The position numbers and the translations under genes are program-made. This document shows positions 11,744 through 22,559 of a stretch of 64,000 nt of DNA, piece after piece. Numbering within the stretch: the stretch's first letter is position 1; each line of letters starts with the position of its first letter. Where the stretch lies: NCBI GenBank assembly GCA_035079385.1, contig JAVHKY010000028.1:8990001-9054000 (forward strand). The letters are read 5' to 3'. The notes beneath the pieces were generated by a model, which saw only the letters and a list, made by a program, of their open reading frames with translations, ran no database searches and was not told where the DNA came from. Source of the DNA: Aspidiotus rigidus (lineage: Eukaryota; Arthropoda; Insecta; Hemiptera; Diaspididae).

Positions 11744-13606
11744 AACGTTTGGCACATTCAACACCATTCAAAGCGAAAGCCTTTCATACAGTATCTCTAA
11801 ATCAGTGGTCTCAGATATATCGTACTGCGGTTCATGAACTCGTGAAAGATGCTTTACTCGATATATGGAACGAGTAAGTTGTCATTTCACATTATAAAAT
11901 AATCATACAGTGGCTTACATAAGGGGGGATTTTCAATCTTGTCAAGTGAATGAAATTTATTCATCTTTTTTAAACACTTTTTCAGAAGAAATACCCGTTC
12001 TTATATCACACGGTTCTGGAAAGTAACCCTCAAGAAGATATCCCTCAACGAATTAATTTTGTAGTCGATACCATAAAATTTGATTTCAAAGAGTGTATAA
12101 CAATTGAATTTGTACCACAATATTAACAACAGCTCCGACGCGTTCCAAGAACTCTCCAATGACTCAATTTTAATACCTACGTGTTTCATTTTTTTGTCGA
12201 AAATTTTCGACTTTAGCTTCGCTAAATCAACAAAACCAATACGCAGTCTACCGGACAAAATCGCAAGCTTCGACTCTTCAAGTTGCAGCTGTTAGCGCCA
12301 ATTCCTGCGCACAACTTTAAAAAACACTGAATTGGCCACTAATTTAGAAAAAAGCATTTATTGTAATAAGAAAATCCCAATATCCTCCTTTTTCTCCGAT
12401 ATTTGCTTTCGCTGTTGCATCCGCATTCCTTTCGTAATTAATTAAATATTTTTCCAATCCGCTTAAAGTTTGCATTCGCCGTTGCATCCGCATTTTTTCG
12501 TAATTTGAATATCTTCTTCCGAATTTTTTCGATCGTCATGTCGAATTGGCAGACTGAAACGTTCGATCAAATGGACACAAATGATGTAAATTTATCCACG
12601 AAACCTTTTCCTTTACGTAATCCTAGAAAATTCCTTCACAAGCTTCCTCCGTCACTCTTTATGACAGATCATCTGAATTGCACCTCGACGCTTTATTGTA
12701 GCAAGGAATAGAAATAAATTTATCGAAACATATCGAAAGCTCGTTGGTGGGGTTGTCTCAGAATTGTTCAGTAAAAGAATTGCCTCAGTACTTTGACGCT
12801 GCGAGATTAGCTTTTGTAGATGAACTTACTCTCTTACTAGAGACTGATGGACAGCTTTTGTTTCCTTCATGTCCATTAGGTGAAGAAAAGTAACCAGTCG
12901 CCGTTAAGCGTTACGCCGTAATAAACACGTTTTTCGGGAACTTTGTACGATAATTATATAGTACGAAATTGTTGTCCACTCTATTATTTTATTAATAGTT
13001 ATAGCACGCTTCCACCTGCGCCCTGTGTGTAATAAAAGACATAACTTCAAGTCTGCCTAAAAATTAACTACGCCCTCTCTATGATCGTTCCCGATCCACA
13101 GCCTCAAATGGAACGAATCTCCCCACCTTTTTAACATGGTAGCTTGAATTCGAGTGTATTTTCTTATTAAATTTGAGTCAATAGACATACTTGTGAAAAT
13201 GTCAATGTTCCCAATGCCGGATCGTCAAGTTTCGTGCTCAAGAAAAGTATGGGGTGAAATTCATAGATATTGGCCATTATAAGTAAACTAAGTTATTGAA
13301 AATAAATCGTCAAAACGTAACCGTAAATAAATTCATTTTGAATAGCATGGATATAAGCGTTTGGATAACTGGACGGATTTCATTTCGGCGGTTTTTGTGA
13401 TTTTATTTGCCTATATTGCAGATCGTCGATCATTACCAGTTTACTACACTAATCAGCGGGAGCGCATGGATGTCGGTCTAACTTTTAAAAGATTGTTTCT
13501 TTGAAGAATTTGTACCGCGTGTTTTGAACTTGTGAAACGAAAGATCAAGAAAGGTCAAAATCAGTACTTTTAATTACGAATACGACAAATCGAATATAAC
13601 GAATTA
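11744..13606. other. Non-genic stretch with a local ~78-bp duplication
   Basis: No recognisable coding region was seen. Between about 12400 and 12530 a unit containing TTGCATCCGCATT and TTTCGTAATT occurs twice in degenerate form. Two open frames overlapping on opposite strands near 12000-12300 have no motif and are probably chance. Confidence 0.45.
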
Positions 13607-13927
13607 TTGCAGGGTTTTGAAATGCAGTCTTTGGAAAGTCGTCCCAAACTCATAATGCTGACCCATTTGCATGATATACTGCATGGGGACAAGGATTCTG
13701 CATTGCTCCGGGAGATTGGCTTGCGAGTGCCACGGTCAAACGCAAGACTTGTAGAGACTTTTTATGTAAACAGTGGACACAAAGGGCCCTTAAGGCATTC
13801 GTATCTGACAAGAGCTTGTACCCTTTACAACGATTTAGAGAGAAAGGCACAGGAGGTTGAATTAGATATCCTCTCCCAGGCAGACAATGATTTTCGATTG
13901 GCATGCCGGGACATTCTGTTTCTGTGA
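13607..13927 (+). pseudogene. C-terminal end of a non-LTR reverse-transcriptase protein
   Basis: The reading QGFEMQSLESRPKLIMLTHL, followed by LHDILHGDKDS, GLRVPRSNAR and ETFYVNSGHKG, then SYLTRACTLYNDL, matches the tail of arthropod non-LTR ORF2 proteins beyond the reverse-transcriptase and thumb region. The pattern there is 'slExRR...lfdilhg...lrvp.....R...F'. Only about 100 residues survive, and no catalytic motif is included. It resembles the tail of the copy at 48.9-49.8 kb, though the sequences are clearly diverged. Confidence 0.65.
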
Positions 13928-14013
13928 AAGAATACAGTGATACTTCTGCGGCTGCACTTCTGTGCTACCGAATCTCAATTGGCGTTGAGTCTTTGAGACG
14001 ACTGGTCATGCTC

Positions 14014-14048
<35 letters not shown>

Positions 14049-14054
14049 CGCGCG
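14014..14054. repeat. (TG)n(CG)n alternating purine-pyrimidine tract
   Basis: A run of TG dinucleotides passes directly into seven CG dinucleotides, giving about 40 bp of strict alternation. Such tracts favour left-handed Z-DNA. It lies among degenerate GGTCGGAC-type repeats (about 14070-14150) with no gene. Confidence 0.9.
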
Positions 14055-14575
14055 TCTGTGATTCATACATTGGTCGGACACATACGTGATCCCTCACCGA
14101 CACTGGTCGGACAAAAAACGTTGGTAAGACATAGGGGTAGTCCGACCTTCGTTTCAGCATCGATTCCCGATTCTGCCGTTAATTTCACGCGGGAGGTGTT
14201 TGAGAATTTTGCTTCTGAAAAAAGTCCGAAGAAACTACGGATGACGTTATTTTTTACACTTCACACCTCGGTGTATCGGGGCCTCCCCCAGTTGAAAGTT
14301 GGTAGGACCATTTTTGTTTGTCAAATGTCACGATTGTTGTTCGGACTTCTCTATGCAATGTTGCCAATTATAAGGTGTCTTACCAACGCACATAAGAGGT
14401 GACCGCACATAAGAGGTGACCGTGAAAGATTACTAAAGGAGAGGACGTCCAGGTAAATTCAAAAAGCAATAACAACATGCATATTCATACCTCTCGCGTG
14501 CATATTCATACCTCCCGCGTTGTCTGTTTCTATCATCGAAAACTTCCGTAGTTACCGTCATACTCATACTGCCGT

Positions 14576-14693
14576 CCAATATTTAATTGACGTACATCAC
14601 AAATCGCGATTCGCAGAAATAGGCGTTTTATTCATGGAAGAAAGATACCTCCCTACAAAATGCGATTCGTGACGTACGTCAATTAAATATTGG
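14576..14693. mobile_element. 118-bp foldback MITE
   Basis: The left end CCAATATTTAATTGACGTAC is repeated exactly inverted at the right end; the arms extend about 33 bp with few mismatches. The middle is a short AT-rich loop. Size and structure suit a miniature inverted-repeat element. Target duplication is not clear. Confidence 0.65.
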
Positions 14694-15419
14694 ATTGCTG
14701 AAAACTCTGTTCTCAAATTCCGAACGTGGCGCAATGTGAAAGATAAGGTACGAAACACATTTTTAAGTAAAAATCGTTAATGTTGAATAATTTTTTTCAA
14801 ATAATTTTCGTTTCTTTTTTCAAAACCAATTTTTTTTTCTTTTGTTTTTTTCTACTTCCTATGTGCGCATCTTACTTTGTCGCACTAAAATATTGTTCTT
14901 CTGGGTACCTATTGTATCTAATTCATAGAATTAAACTCAGGTACATCATTTTTTTATATTGAGGACATGCAAAAATTTGTAGATGTTCAATTTTCTTTCA
15001 TTAAAAATATGAGTCCGATTAACGTTACTAAAACTTACACTTGCACACACATTTGATAAATGATATTGGCAACGTCGCATTGAAGTCCTACCAACTTACC
15101 ATAGGTGCATATGAAGTGTCCAATATGAGTCCAAATAACGTCAGTAGAATGTTAAATGTGCGTCCGACCAATGTTCAAGTCCTGAAAATTTTACACCCCT
15201 ATTTTGACACACACAGAGTCCTACTAAACTACCATTAAGGTTAAGTTACAGTCTTGCAAATCTACAATGTGTAAAGTAAATCTGACTCCACGAAACTTTG
15301 TTTGACAGGGAGGAAGAAGGAGAGATACAAACTGTTTTCTTACTAAAAAAATTGGAGGAGTTTTTTTGGGTCCGACCAACACGCTACTCATGTCTTAGTC
15401 CGACGAAAATACGCGACAC

Positions 15420-15420
15420 T

Positions 15421-15506
<86 letters not shown>

Positions 15507-15508
15507 TG
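15420..15508. repeat. (TG)n(TA)n compound microsatellite
   Basis: About 27 bp of TG repeats pass into some 60 bp of TA repeats interrupted by two TG units, ending in GTGCGCG. Open frames across it are translation artefacts of the repeat. A T-rich tract with ATT repeats follows to about 15620. Confidence 0.95.
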
Positions 15509-15622
15509 TGCGCGACCACTTTCCTTTTTATTTTATTTTTTGTTTTATGCTATTTTTCTTTCTCATCTTATTTTATTTTATTATTATTATTATTATTTAT
15601 TATTATTTTTTTTTTCTCGTAA

Positions 15623-16112
15623 TTAGAAGCAAATTAACATGGATCGATCTCTTAAGGGTGGTGTCGGCGGTAATTGGCTCCCAGGCTGTTGTCGGCACCA
15701 CCCCGAAAAATAAACAATATATAAATAAAATACAACCAAATAACAATGCGACGGCGGAAGCCTCTGAAGAAAGGAAACCTTTCTTACACGGAGGGAACAG
15801 CGATTTTCGCTGTCAGGGCCAAACGATTTTTGTCCGGGCGACTTTTGCAAAGGGGAAGCAGTGATTTTTGCGCAGAAAGAGAAAGAGCGATTTTTGCAGA
15901 GGGAGAGAGAGCGATTTTCGCAGAGAGGTAACTTCGACCGTAAACAATTTTTGTAAAGAGAGAAGTGAAGTTGCAGTATGCCGTGCACCTGCTTTTACGT
16001 ATAGGCCAAACTTTACAGTTTTGATTTGGTGGCCACTGTTTCTACTTGGTGGCCAGTAATATTCGTAACATCTCGGCCATCCTACAAAAAGTTTGTCCTC
16101 GGACATCCTATG
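15623..16112. other. Non-genic stretch with repeated GCGATTTTTGCAGAG-type words
   Basis: Between 15790 and 15940 short degenerate units containing GCGATTTT(T/C)GC repeat about five times at 25-35 bp spacing. Open frames on both strands (15746-15931 and several minus-strand ones) follow this periodicity and show no known domain. Confidence 0.45.
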
Positions 16113-16241
16113 CTCTGTCCGCAAATAGAATGGGTCGCGTAAACAAACCCGCGAACCGCTTCCTCGCATCGTAATCAATTTTTTATGCATGAAAGCGGGT
16201 CGCGGGTTTGTTGACGTGACCCATTCTATTTGCGGACAGAG
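16113..16241. mobile_element. 129-bp foldback element
   Basis: The left arm begins CTCTGTCCGCAAATAGAATG and its exact complement ends at 16241. The arms continue inward through ACAAACCCGCG and GCGGGTTTGT with a few mismatches, to about 50 bp each, around a short loop. No coding content. A foldback or MITE remnant is likely. Confidence 0.65.
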
Positions 16242-16987
16242 TATAAATTTTACATCTTATCAATACATCTTGAAATTTATGACAAAACTCACATTCAAGG
16301 AAAAATAATAATGGATAAATTAGTGTGTGATCATAATTTTGTAAGTATAAATACATTTTGAAGAACACAATTTTCAGTTATGTCCATATTTGAAACACCT
16401 TGGATTTGTGCATTGGATAATCAGCTTTTCTCATCAGTCCACTGAGAGTACTCTGGCATTGCAGTCAAAACAATAAGGGGTCTTCACTGGTTCAATTTTT
16501 TTCAGCCTCTGATCCATTATTTTGGCAGATTTTCTGCAGTTGGCGCTTGTGATAATCAATTTTATGTAACCTGTATTGTTTCTCCGGTGGTGGTGAGACA
16601 ATGGTCAACATTTTTCAAAATCATTATGGATTCTTGCGATCTTGCCAATTTTTGCTGAATGTCTTTAGGATTTTATTACTTTTCATCAAAAGTAGGAAAC
16701 AGAGATGATATTCTTCATAATAAGACAATAGAGTAATATTATTCATCGAGGATAAGAAGATAGAGTGGCAATATTCATCAGAAAAAAGAAATAGAATGTG
16801 ATATAGATCAATTTTTGTTTTTCATAGTAAGATTAAATTATCAAAATTTCAGATCAGTATTTTTCACTGATATTATCTTCACTTCATTTTTTTTTGGTAA
16901 ATATTGTCATCTAATTTCTATTTTGGACGAAAATCGCCACCTTAATTTTGACGAAAATGGTCCTTTCCTTTTAAGCACATCTCAATA

Positions 16988-17458
16988 ATGGATTTCAATA
17001 CCAAGGATCTCAATTTCAACACCAAAAAATTTGCCTCCTTTGCAGCCAGAATAACAGAAGCCTTGGTTAATCAAATTGATAAGCTCACACTGGAAAATGT
17101 CTTTATGAGAAAAGGATTAGGGATAGACAACCTAGAGACTTCAGTAATCAGCATGGAAGATCAAAAGTTCTACACAGAGATAGGAATCAGCCAAAATTAT
17201 AATATCAATCTCAAAGACCTTGCTCACATTCTCATGAAATTCTGCAAAATTGCCTTGACTGAGTTACAACCACAGCCTATGGAGGAAGATACAGTCAATG
17301 TTAAGGAAGCCAAGGAAACAAACAAAACTATTGTAAAGGAACGCAAGATCCAGAAGGATGAACCACTCAACCTCTCAACAGCATCGAAAATGAAAGCAAT
17401 TGAAATACCTGATGACTTCAACCCTCTGAACCTTTCATCTTTGGTGTGTTATCAATAA
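16988..17458 (+). CDS. Uncharacterised 156-residue ORF with two PLNLS motifs
   Basis: This intact frame starts at an ATG preceded by a T-rich leader. I do not recognise the protein. Its first part is weakly helical (SFAARITEALVNQIDKLT) and the middle is acidic and polar. The C-terminal half is Lys/Glu-rich and carries two copies of PLNLS (in DEPLNLSTAS and FNPLNLSSLV), a close variant of the PxDLS motif bound by the co-repressor CtBP. A second open stretch begins immediately after the stop. It could be an accessory protein of a mobile element or a chance-preserved fragment. No partner genes were recognised nearby. Confidence 0.35.
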   Translation: MDFNTKDLNFNTKKFASFAARITEALVNQIDKLTLENVFMRKGLGIDNLETSVISMEDQKFYTEIGISQNYNINLKDLAHILMKFCKIALTELQPQPMEEDTVNVKEAKETNKTIVKERKIQKDEPLNLSTASKMKAIEIPDDFNPLNLSSLVCYQ

Positions 17459-19649
17459 TGATTAATGAAAAGGAGGAAGAACTTGACGACATTCAGCTAA
17501 AGAATCATGAAACAGAAAATAACCTTAAAGAGATTTCAAGATATACAAATTTGACTGCAAATGTTGTAGAGAAGTGGGTGACATAGAAGAATTAAATGAT
17601 ATTGTTACCGAGTGGTACAACAACGAAGGAAGTCTGTGGTCGTTATGCATCAGCCTGTCAGCCGCGTGAATCAAAACCCGCCAGTCTTGCTGTGTTTAAT
17701 CAAATTAGGCGACAATGTGCTAATGACATCGTTACCCTTCGACCTCGTGCAGATCAGTATGCATTCTATCAATCCGATTTTGCCGGAAAAACAGAAACTG
17801 AAAAGAAGGCTTTTCTAAGATAGATATTATTGCCCTAAGAAGTTCAAGATTATCATTATTGCTTCTATTCATTCATTTTTTGTACTCTCTTGTGTTTACA
17901 GTTAAATTCAACAGCATTAATGGAGAGGGTGTGTAGAGCTGCACTCAATATTGAATTGCATCTCCTTGCAGCTGGCGTAAGACAAATCACATTGCTGGCG
18001 CTTTGGCACCGACCAAAACCAGACACAATTAGAAAGACAGTCCTAAAGCTTTTAAGACACTTCCCCATCCATTGGGACCTATAAAACGTGAAAACTTTCA
18101 AATATTACCGGGTCATAATTGTAAAATTAGGTACAGAATCGAACCTAACAAAGCATTATTCAACTTCACAACCCTACCCGCCAAATACCTATTACTAAAT
18201 TACTTTTACCTTCGCCGCATTCAGAACTCGGCGAATAAAACGTGAGAATACAATATTACCGACATTCGATCATTCGTCCATTTACCGAATTACATATTTG
18301 TATAGTATTATTCTACATTATACGCTATCCTGTCCATTTTACGTACCCTGCACACGCCACGGTTGCTCCTATTTTTCGCGCGGGTACGTTATCCGGTTGG
18401 CTAGAAATGGAAAAAGTTTACAGAACGAAGACTCGCGCGTTCATTGTGTGTCTCGACGAGCTTTTACCGCGACGGAGTGTGAAACTGTGAATACCATAAC
18501 TACACTATTCCATTTTGGAAAGCATAGAGATGTCTATAATACAATACAGTAAACTATATACCGTACTTATTCGTTCATTTTATAACGAGCGAATAAATAC
18601 TATATTACACAGAAGTATATCTCTAGTTCGCCATTAGCGAAAAGTACACGCTTTTTGAGAAATTACGTGTACACTCGCGGTTATTCGTCGGTACTTTTTC
18701 TACCCGCAAACACGTACTTGTTCGATAAATAATACTTTTTAAAAACTAGGTACACTCCTCTCTGTCTGTGCTTCGGATAATACTTTCTTCTAACGCTCGT
18801 CTCGTTCTTGTTTGTCGATGAGAGAGACAGAGGATGAAACCTATAATTTCGGATTTAGTTCGTGAATTGTTTACATACGAATTCAACGTGCTACATTTCG
18901 TTAATTAAAATACAGTACCGGGGTTTTATATACAAAAACGTATATACGGTATTTTACCATGAACAGAAAAGTTTTCATTTTGTTTTTATTTTTGCGCGAA
19001 ATGTGTACACAGAGCAATCAAAAGTTTTTCTCTCTGTTGCGATGTAAATAAGAACTTTAGGAAAGAGCGAGGAGAGATAGAAAATGGTATTATTCCCTTT
19101 TTCATATACAACAAAAGCTTCTCCGACTTTTCTATTTCGACAAAGTAAATCCCAAATGTTATAGCTACAAAGAAAGCATACAACATTAAAACAAAATGCT
19201 TTTCAAAATGATTCACCATTTTCAAAGAATAACTTTCAAGAATATAAACACGGTTTATTAGGGTGCATAGTATATATCAATAAAAATGAGTTACTCTTCG
19301 AGCTTGACGTGCGAGATATTACTTTTGCATGTGACGGATCGCTCGAAGTTTCATTTCTAGCGTCTACCACCTACATACTGCACCTTTCACTGCGAAATTC
19401 CGACTAAAACGTATCCGCTTTTGAGGAAGAAACTTTCACAGAGCTTGGAACGGGTGAGTGAAGGCATCTGACAAAGCGAATCGTTCTCAGCATACGAAAT
19501 TAGTAAATCGATTTCTCAACAAGAAGAAAGCAATATTTGGTCAGAAGATTCCTTAAAACGGGGCTATGTTGAAACACTGATTTTTTTTGAAACTTCATGA
19601 TCAATATCTGTAGCGCCTCCTGGCGAACAGAACATGAATCTGTCATTAG
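17459..19649. other. Non-genic stretch
   Basis: Several short frames (near 17600-17820, 17890-18080 and 18240-18550) have no recognisable domain and overlap each other in different frames. No terminal repeats or gene signals were found. Confidence 0.4.
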
Positions 19650-19913
19650 TAGGGCTGCCAAAAATATGTAAATACGTATAATTTTGTGAGCGTTATATCT
19701 CATTTCTGACAAATACTTATACGACTCAGGTCATATAGGGCCTCTGTGCGAAATTTATAAATGCATATTTTTGCATATTTCAAAATAAATGCATATTATT
19801 TACCCTATAAATACATATAAATGCATATTTTGGACTATGAACACATATTCTATCTGAAAACAAAAAGAAAACTTCCCGTCAACACGACGGTGTTCACAAT
19901 AATGCAGAAAAAT

Positions 19914-20047
19914 GTGACCCCGTCTACAGAAACCCGCCTTAGTGTTCAATTACAATCAGGAGAAAAGGAATCTTCCTCCCTCTGTAAGAGATCCTTTTCT
20001 CCTGATCGATATTCAACGCTAAGGCGAGTTTCTGTAGACGGGGTCAC
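19914..20047. repeat. Internal long hairpin inside the hAT element
   Basis: The arms share GTGACCCCGTCTACAGAAAC, then CGCCTTAG, GTT(C/G)AAT and ATCAGGAGAAAAGGA, in inverted order, about 60 bp each, around a short loop near 19975-19990. The structure lies between the left terminal repeat and the transposase remnant and is not part of the usual hAT layout. Confidence 0.8.
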
Positions 20048-20186
20048 AAATTTCAGAGGCATGAAAATTCTTGAAACATTGTGATAGGTAGATGAACTCC
20101 TGTGCTAAGAATAGGCCTATACGAGATAGCCTACTTTGTTAAATGTTAATGATACTGACAGCAGTATGAAATAATAAAGGCCTCAG

Positions 20187-20681
20187 ATGCTCAAGGTATC
20201 GGACGTGCGCAAGAAATGTTTCAGGACAAAAATATCAAAAAAACTTTGGCATACATCAAGAGAGCACATCTGGGTATCTACCAGAAGCAATCTCGAAAAA
20301 CTAGAGAAACGAAACATTCATATATTTCAGCAGATCAATTTGGTGGACGACTGCCTGACGAAATTAGGAATAGTGAAACAGGCGGAATTTGCAGTGGAGC
20401 GATTGCAAGGAATATTAAGTGGCAACCCTGGTCTCCAAAAAATGAGGGAGATAGCTCGCGTTTTGGGAGGGGAGCACAGTGACGAAAACACGGAAGACGA
20501 CGTAGGAAATCTCGAGCCAGGGGAACTGTCAAATTACAAGTATGCTCCGCTCACATCGTGTGATGTAGAAAGGAGCTTTAGTGTTTTCAAAACGATATGT
20601 AGAGATAACAGACGAATTTTCGAATTTAAAAATTTGAAAAAATATGTTTTAATAGCCTGTAACAATAAAAATTTTACTTGA
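20187..20681 (+). pseudogene. hAT transposase C-terminal (hATC dimerisation) remnant
   Basis: The last 50 residues include YAPLTSCDVERSFSVFKTI, followed by CRDNRRIFEFKNLKKYV. This is the hATC dimerisation signature (SxxxVERxFSxxxxixxxxRxxl). The preceding 100 residues look like the alpha-helical region before it. The catalytic DDE core and BED zinc finger are absent, so the product could not catalyse transposition. The start at 20187 is only the first available ATG. The stop lies about 150 bp before the right terminal repeat, as expected. Confidence 0.75.
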
Positions 20682-21169
20682 CGGAAGTTATATAGATTTT
20701 AAATGTAATTTTTAAATCTCAAATGAATACATATATTTACATATTCTAAGGAAATAAATGCATATTTTTACATATTTCGAGGAGCGTAAATGCATATTTT
20801 AAAAAAATAAGTACATATTTTTGGCAGCCCTAGTCATTAGTGAGTCTGCGTTTTATACAGGGAATGATGTTGAATGTCGATGAAAGAAACGATTTGTACA
20901 ATGATTTGAACAGCGTCCACATTGATTTCCACAAAACACGAAGGACGTCCACAAAATGAAGATTTCAAAACTTGTCATCCGAGGACAAAGAAAAGGAGAG
21001 TAATGAGGTCGTCAGACACAGAAATTGCTGATGAGTTAACATTCGCTGCGAAAACTACTCTAGGCGAACAGAGTCATTTTTGACATCTCAAGCCACTGAA
21101 AACTCTCCTGGTCAGCATCTTAAAATAAAGGAGCAAATTGGATCAACGAAACATGCAAAGTGGCGAATA

Positions 21170-21960
21170 CCTTATACCTGTGAAGTAGTGTTGGCTTTCA
21201 TTCACGATTATTGGTTGACAAAAGAAGCATATAATGGTAGAGGGTAGGGATGCATCCAACATACGATAAAGTTCTGGAGGTCAGAAAACAATATTCAGGA
21301 GAAATTCATATTTATGCGATGGGTAAGGTATGAAACTTTGTTCGTAGTTTTTATTTTGTCGAAACGAACAAAACAGATGACCCAGGAAGGAAGAAAAATA
21401 CCTTTCGTCGAGGTGATAGCCCAGATACCCAACCGCACGCTTCGGGTTATCAGGTTTAATATTTGTTGGATTATTATTTGTTTTCATGTTCTATGTATAA
21501 ACCATACCAAGTCACGTACGTCAATGATGGTATGGGGATCAGCAGACAGTGAGACGCTGCCCCCTTTCACAATTTTCAAATCAGAACACATTTACAACTA
21601 GTGGCTACAGAATCGTCCACGAGGTGCACCTTTTTGAGCTGAGCGTTGTTGCTCCTCAGGTTCCATTGCAACCTGCACTACTTCTAGGCAGATTGACGGA
21701 GTCACTTTTACTCAGTGGGTTGTGAACAGCTTTGTTCCACACGCCAAACGTTTCGACGGACGGAAAATTCTGATTAGAGATCATTTGCTGGTGCATTATA
21801 CCCTGATGTAATCAGAGTAGCCATCGACAATGACATTTCATTTGTTTTTTTTTCGTCACACAGTACAAACAGAACGCAACCGGCAACCGTTGGATGTTTG
21901 TATTTTTCGAGCCTTCAAGAAGGCTTGGAGATGAGCGTACATTTTTGGATCTGTTAATAA
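21170..21960 (+). pseudogene. Decayed DDE_1/jerky-like transposase remnant
   Basis: The readable blocks are MMVWGSADSETLPPFTIFKS, followed by EHIYN and W, then RPRGAPF, later PDVIRVAIDNDISFVFF and HSTNRTQPATVG. They align in order with the DDE_1 blocks 'v..GsadG.llPP..vyk.ehlY..W', 'vi..c.e.nI.fv.lPpnsTh..QPlDv'. The Asp of the last block is lost and several stops and frameshifts separate the parts. It differs from the pogo copy at 9.2 kb. No terminal repeats were found. Confidence 0.5.
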
Positions 21961-22559
21961 AGAAATGAGACCTTTAATTACTGCTAGGTTTCATAACTTT
22001 GTTTGTTTCTGGAAATAGTCCACTTTTCATTGGCAGTGAGGATTGATATTTCAAATAGTTCACAGCTGAACATAATTTCGCAAATTTCCTGAAAAATGAA
22101 TAAGATGTTAAAGTACTATCATCCTCGCCATCTTATCATTGTCATATTGGATACGAGTAATATTTTGGTTGATTGGTGAAGCCAGCAGCTCCGCAGCACC
22201 AAAAAAGATTGTGCACACTGAAATTCTAGGATTTTTAGAGAAGGCCTAGTTTTGTGAAATAATGAATACTCAGACGAAAGAAAAGTTGGTGGAAACGAAC
22301 GAGATCTGTATTTCTGTACCAGGTGAAACAGAAGAATACGAACTTCACACTGATGGAGGTGAGATGAATTTCATGTAATTTGTAACATTAAAACCTGAAT
22401 GTAGGTCTGAACGAATCTTCAATTTTCATAGTGGATGAAACTGAAGATGTGACGAAAACAAGAAACTGATGGAGTACGCAAAAAGAGATGGGGACTTTGA
22501 GCCTTCGTTAAACAGACGAAAATTATATTATTTGCACGTAGAAGTGTTTGGATACGAAT

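Larger units (their letters stand above)
19650..20832 (+). mobile_element. hAT-family element, 1183 bp, with 8-bp target duplication
   Basis: The element begins TAGGGCTGCCAAAAATATG and ends with the inverted form. It is bounded on both sides by the direct repeat GTCATTAG (19642-19649 and 20833-20840), the 8-bp duplication typical of hAT elements. ATGCATATTT-like words are repeated near both ends. The inside carries only the C-terminal part of a transposase, so this is a non-autonomous deletion derivative. An internal hairpin is annotated separately. Confidence 0.9.

Noticed and set aside
15298..15864. Long plus-strand open frame of 188 codons
   Set aside because: Runs through the TG/TA microsatellite and a T-rich tract; the peptide is repeat translation (CVCV, IYIY) with no domain.
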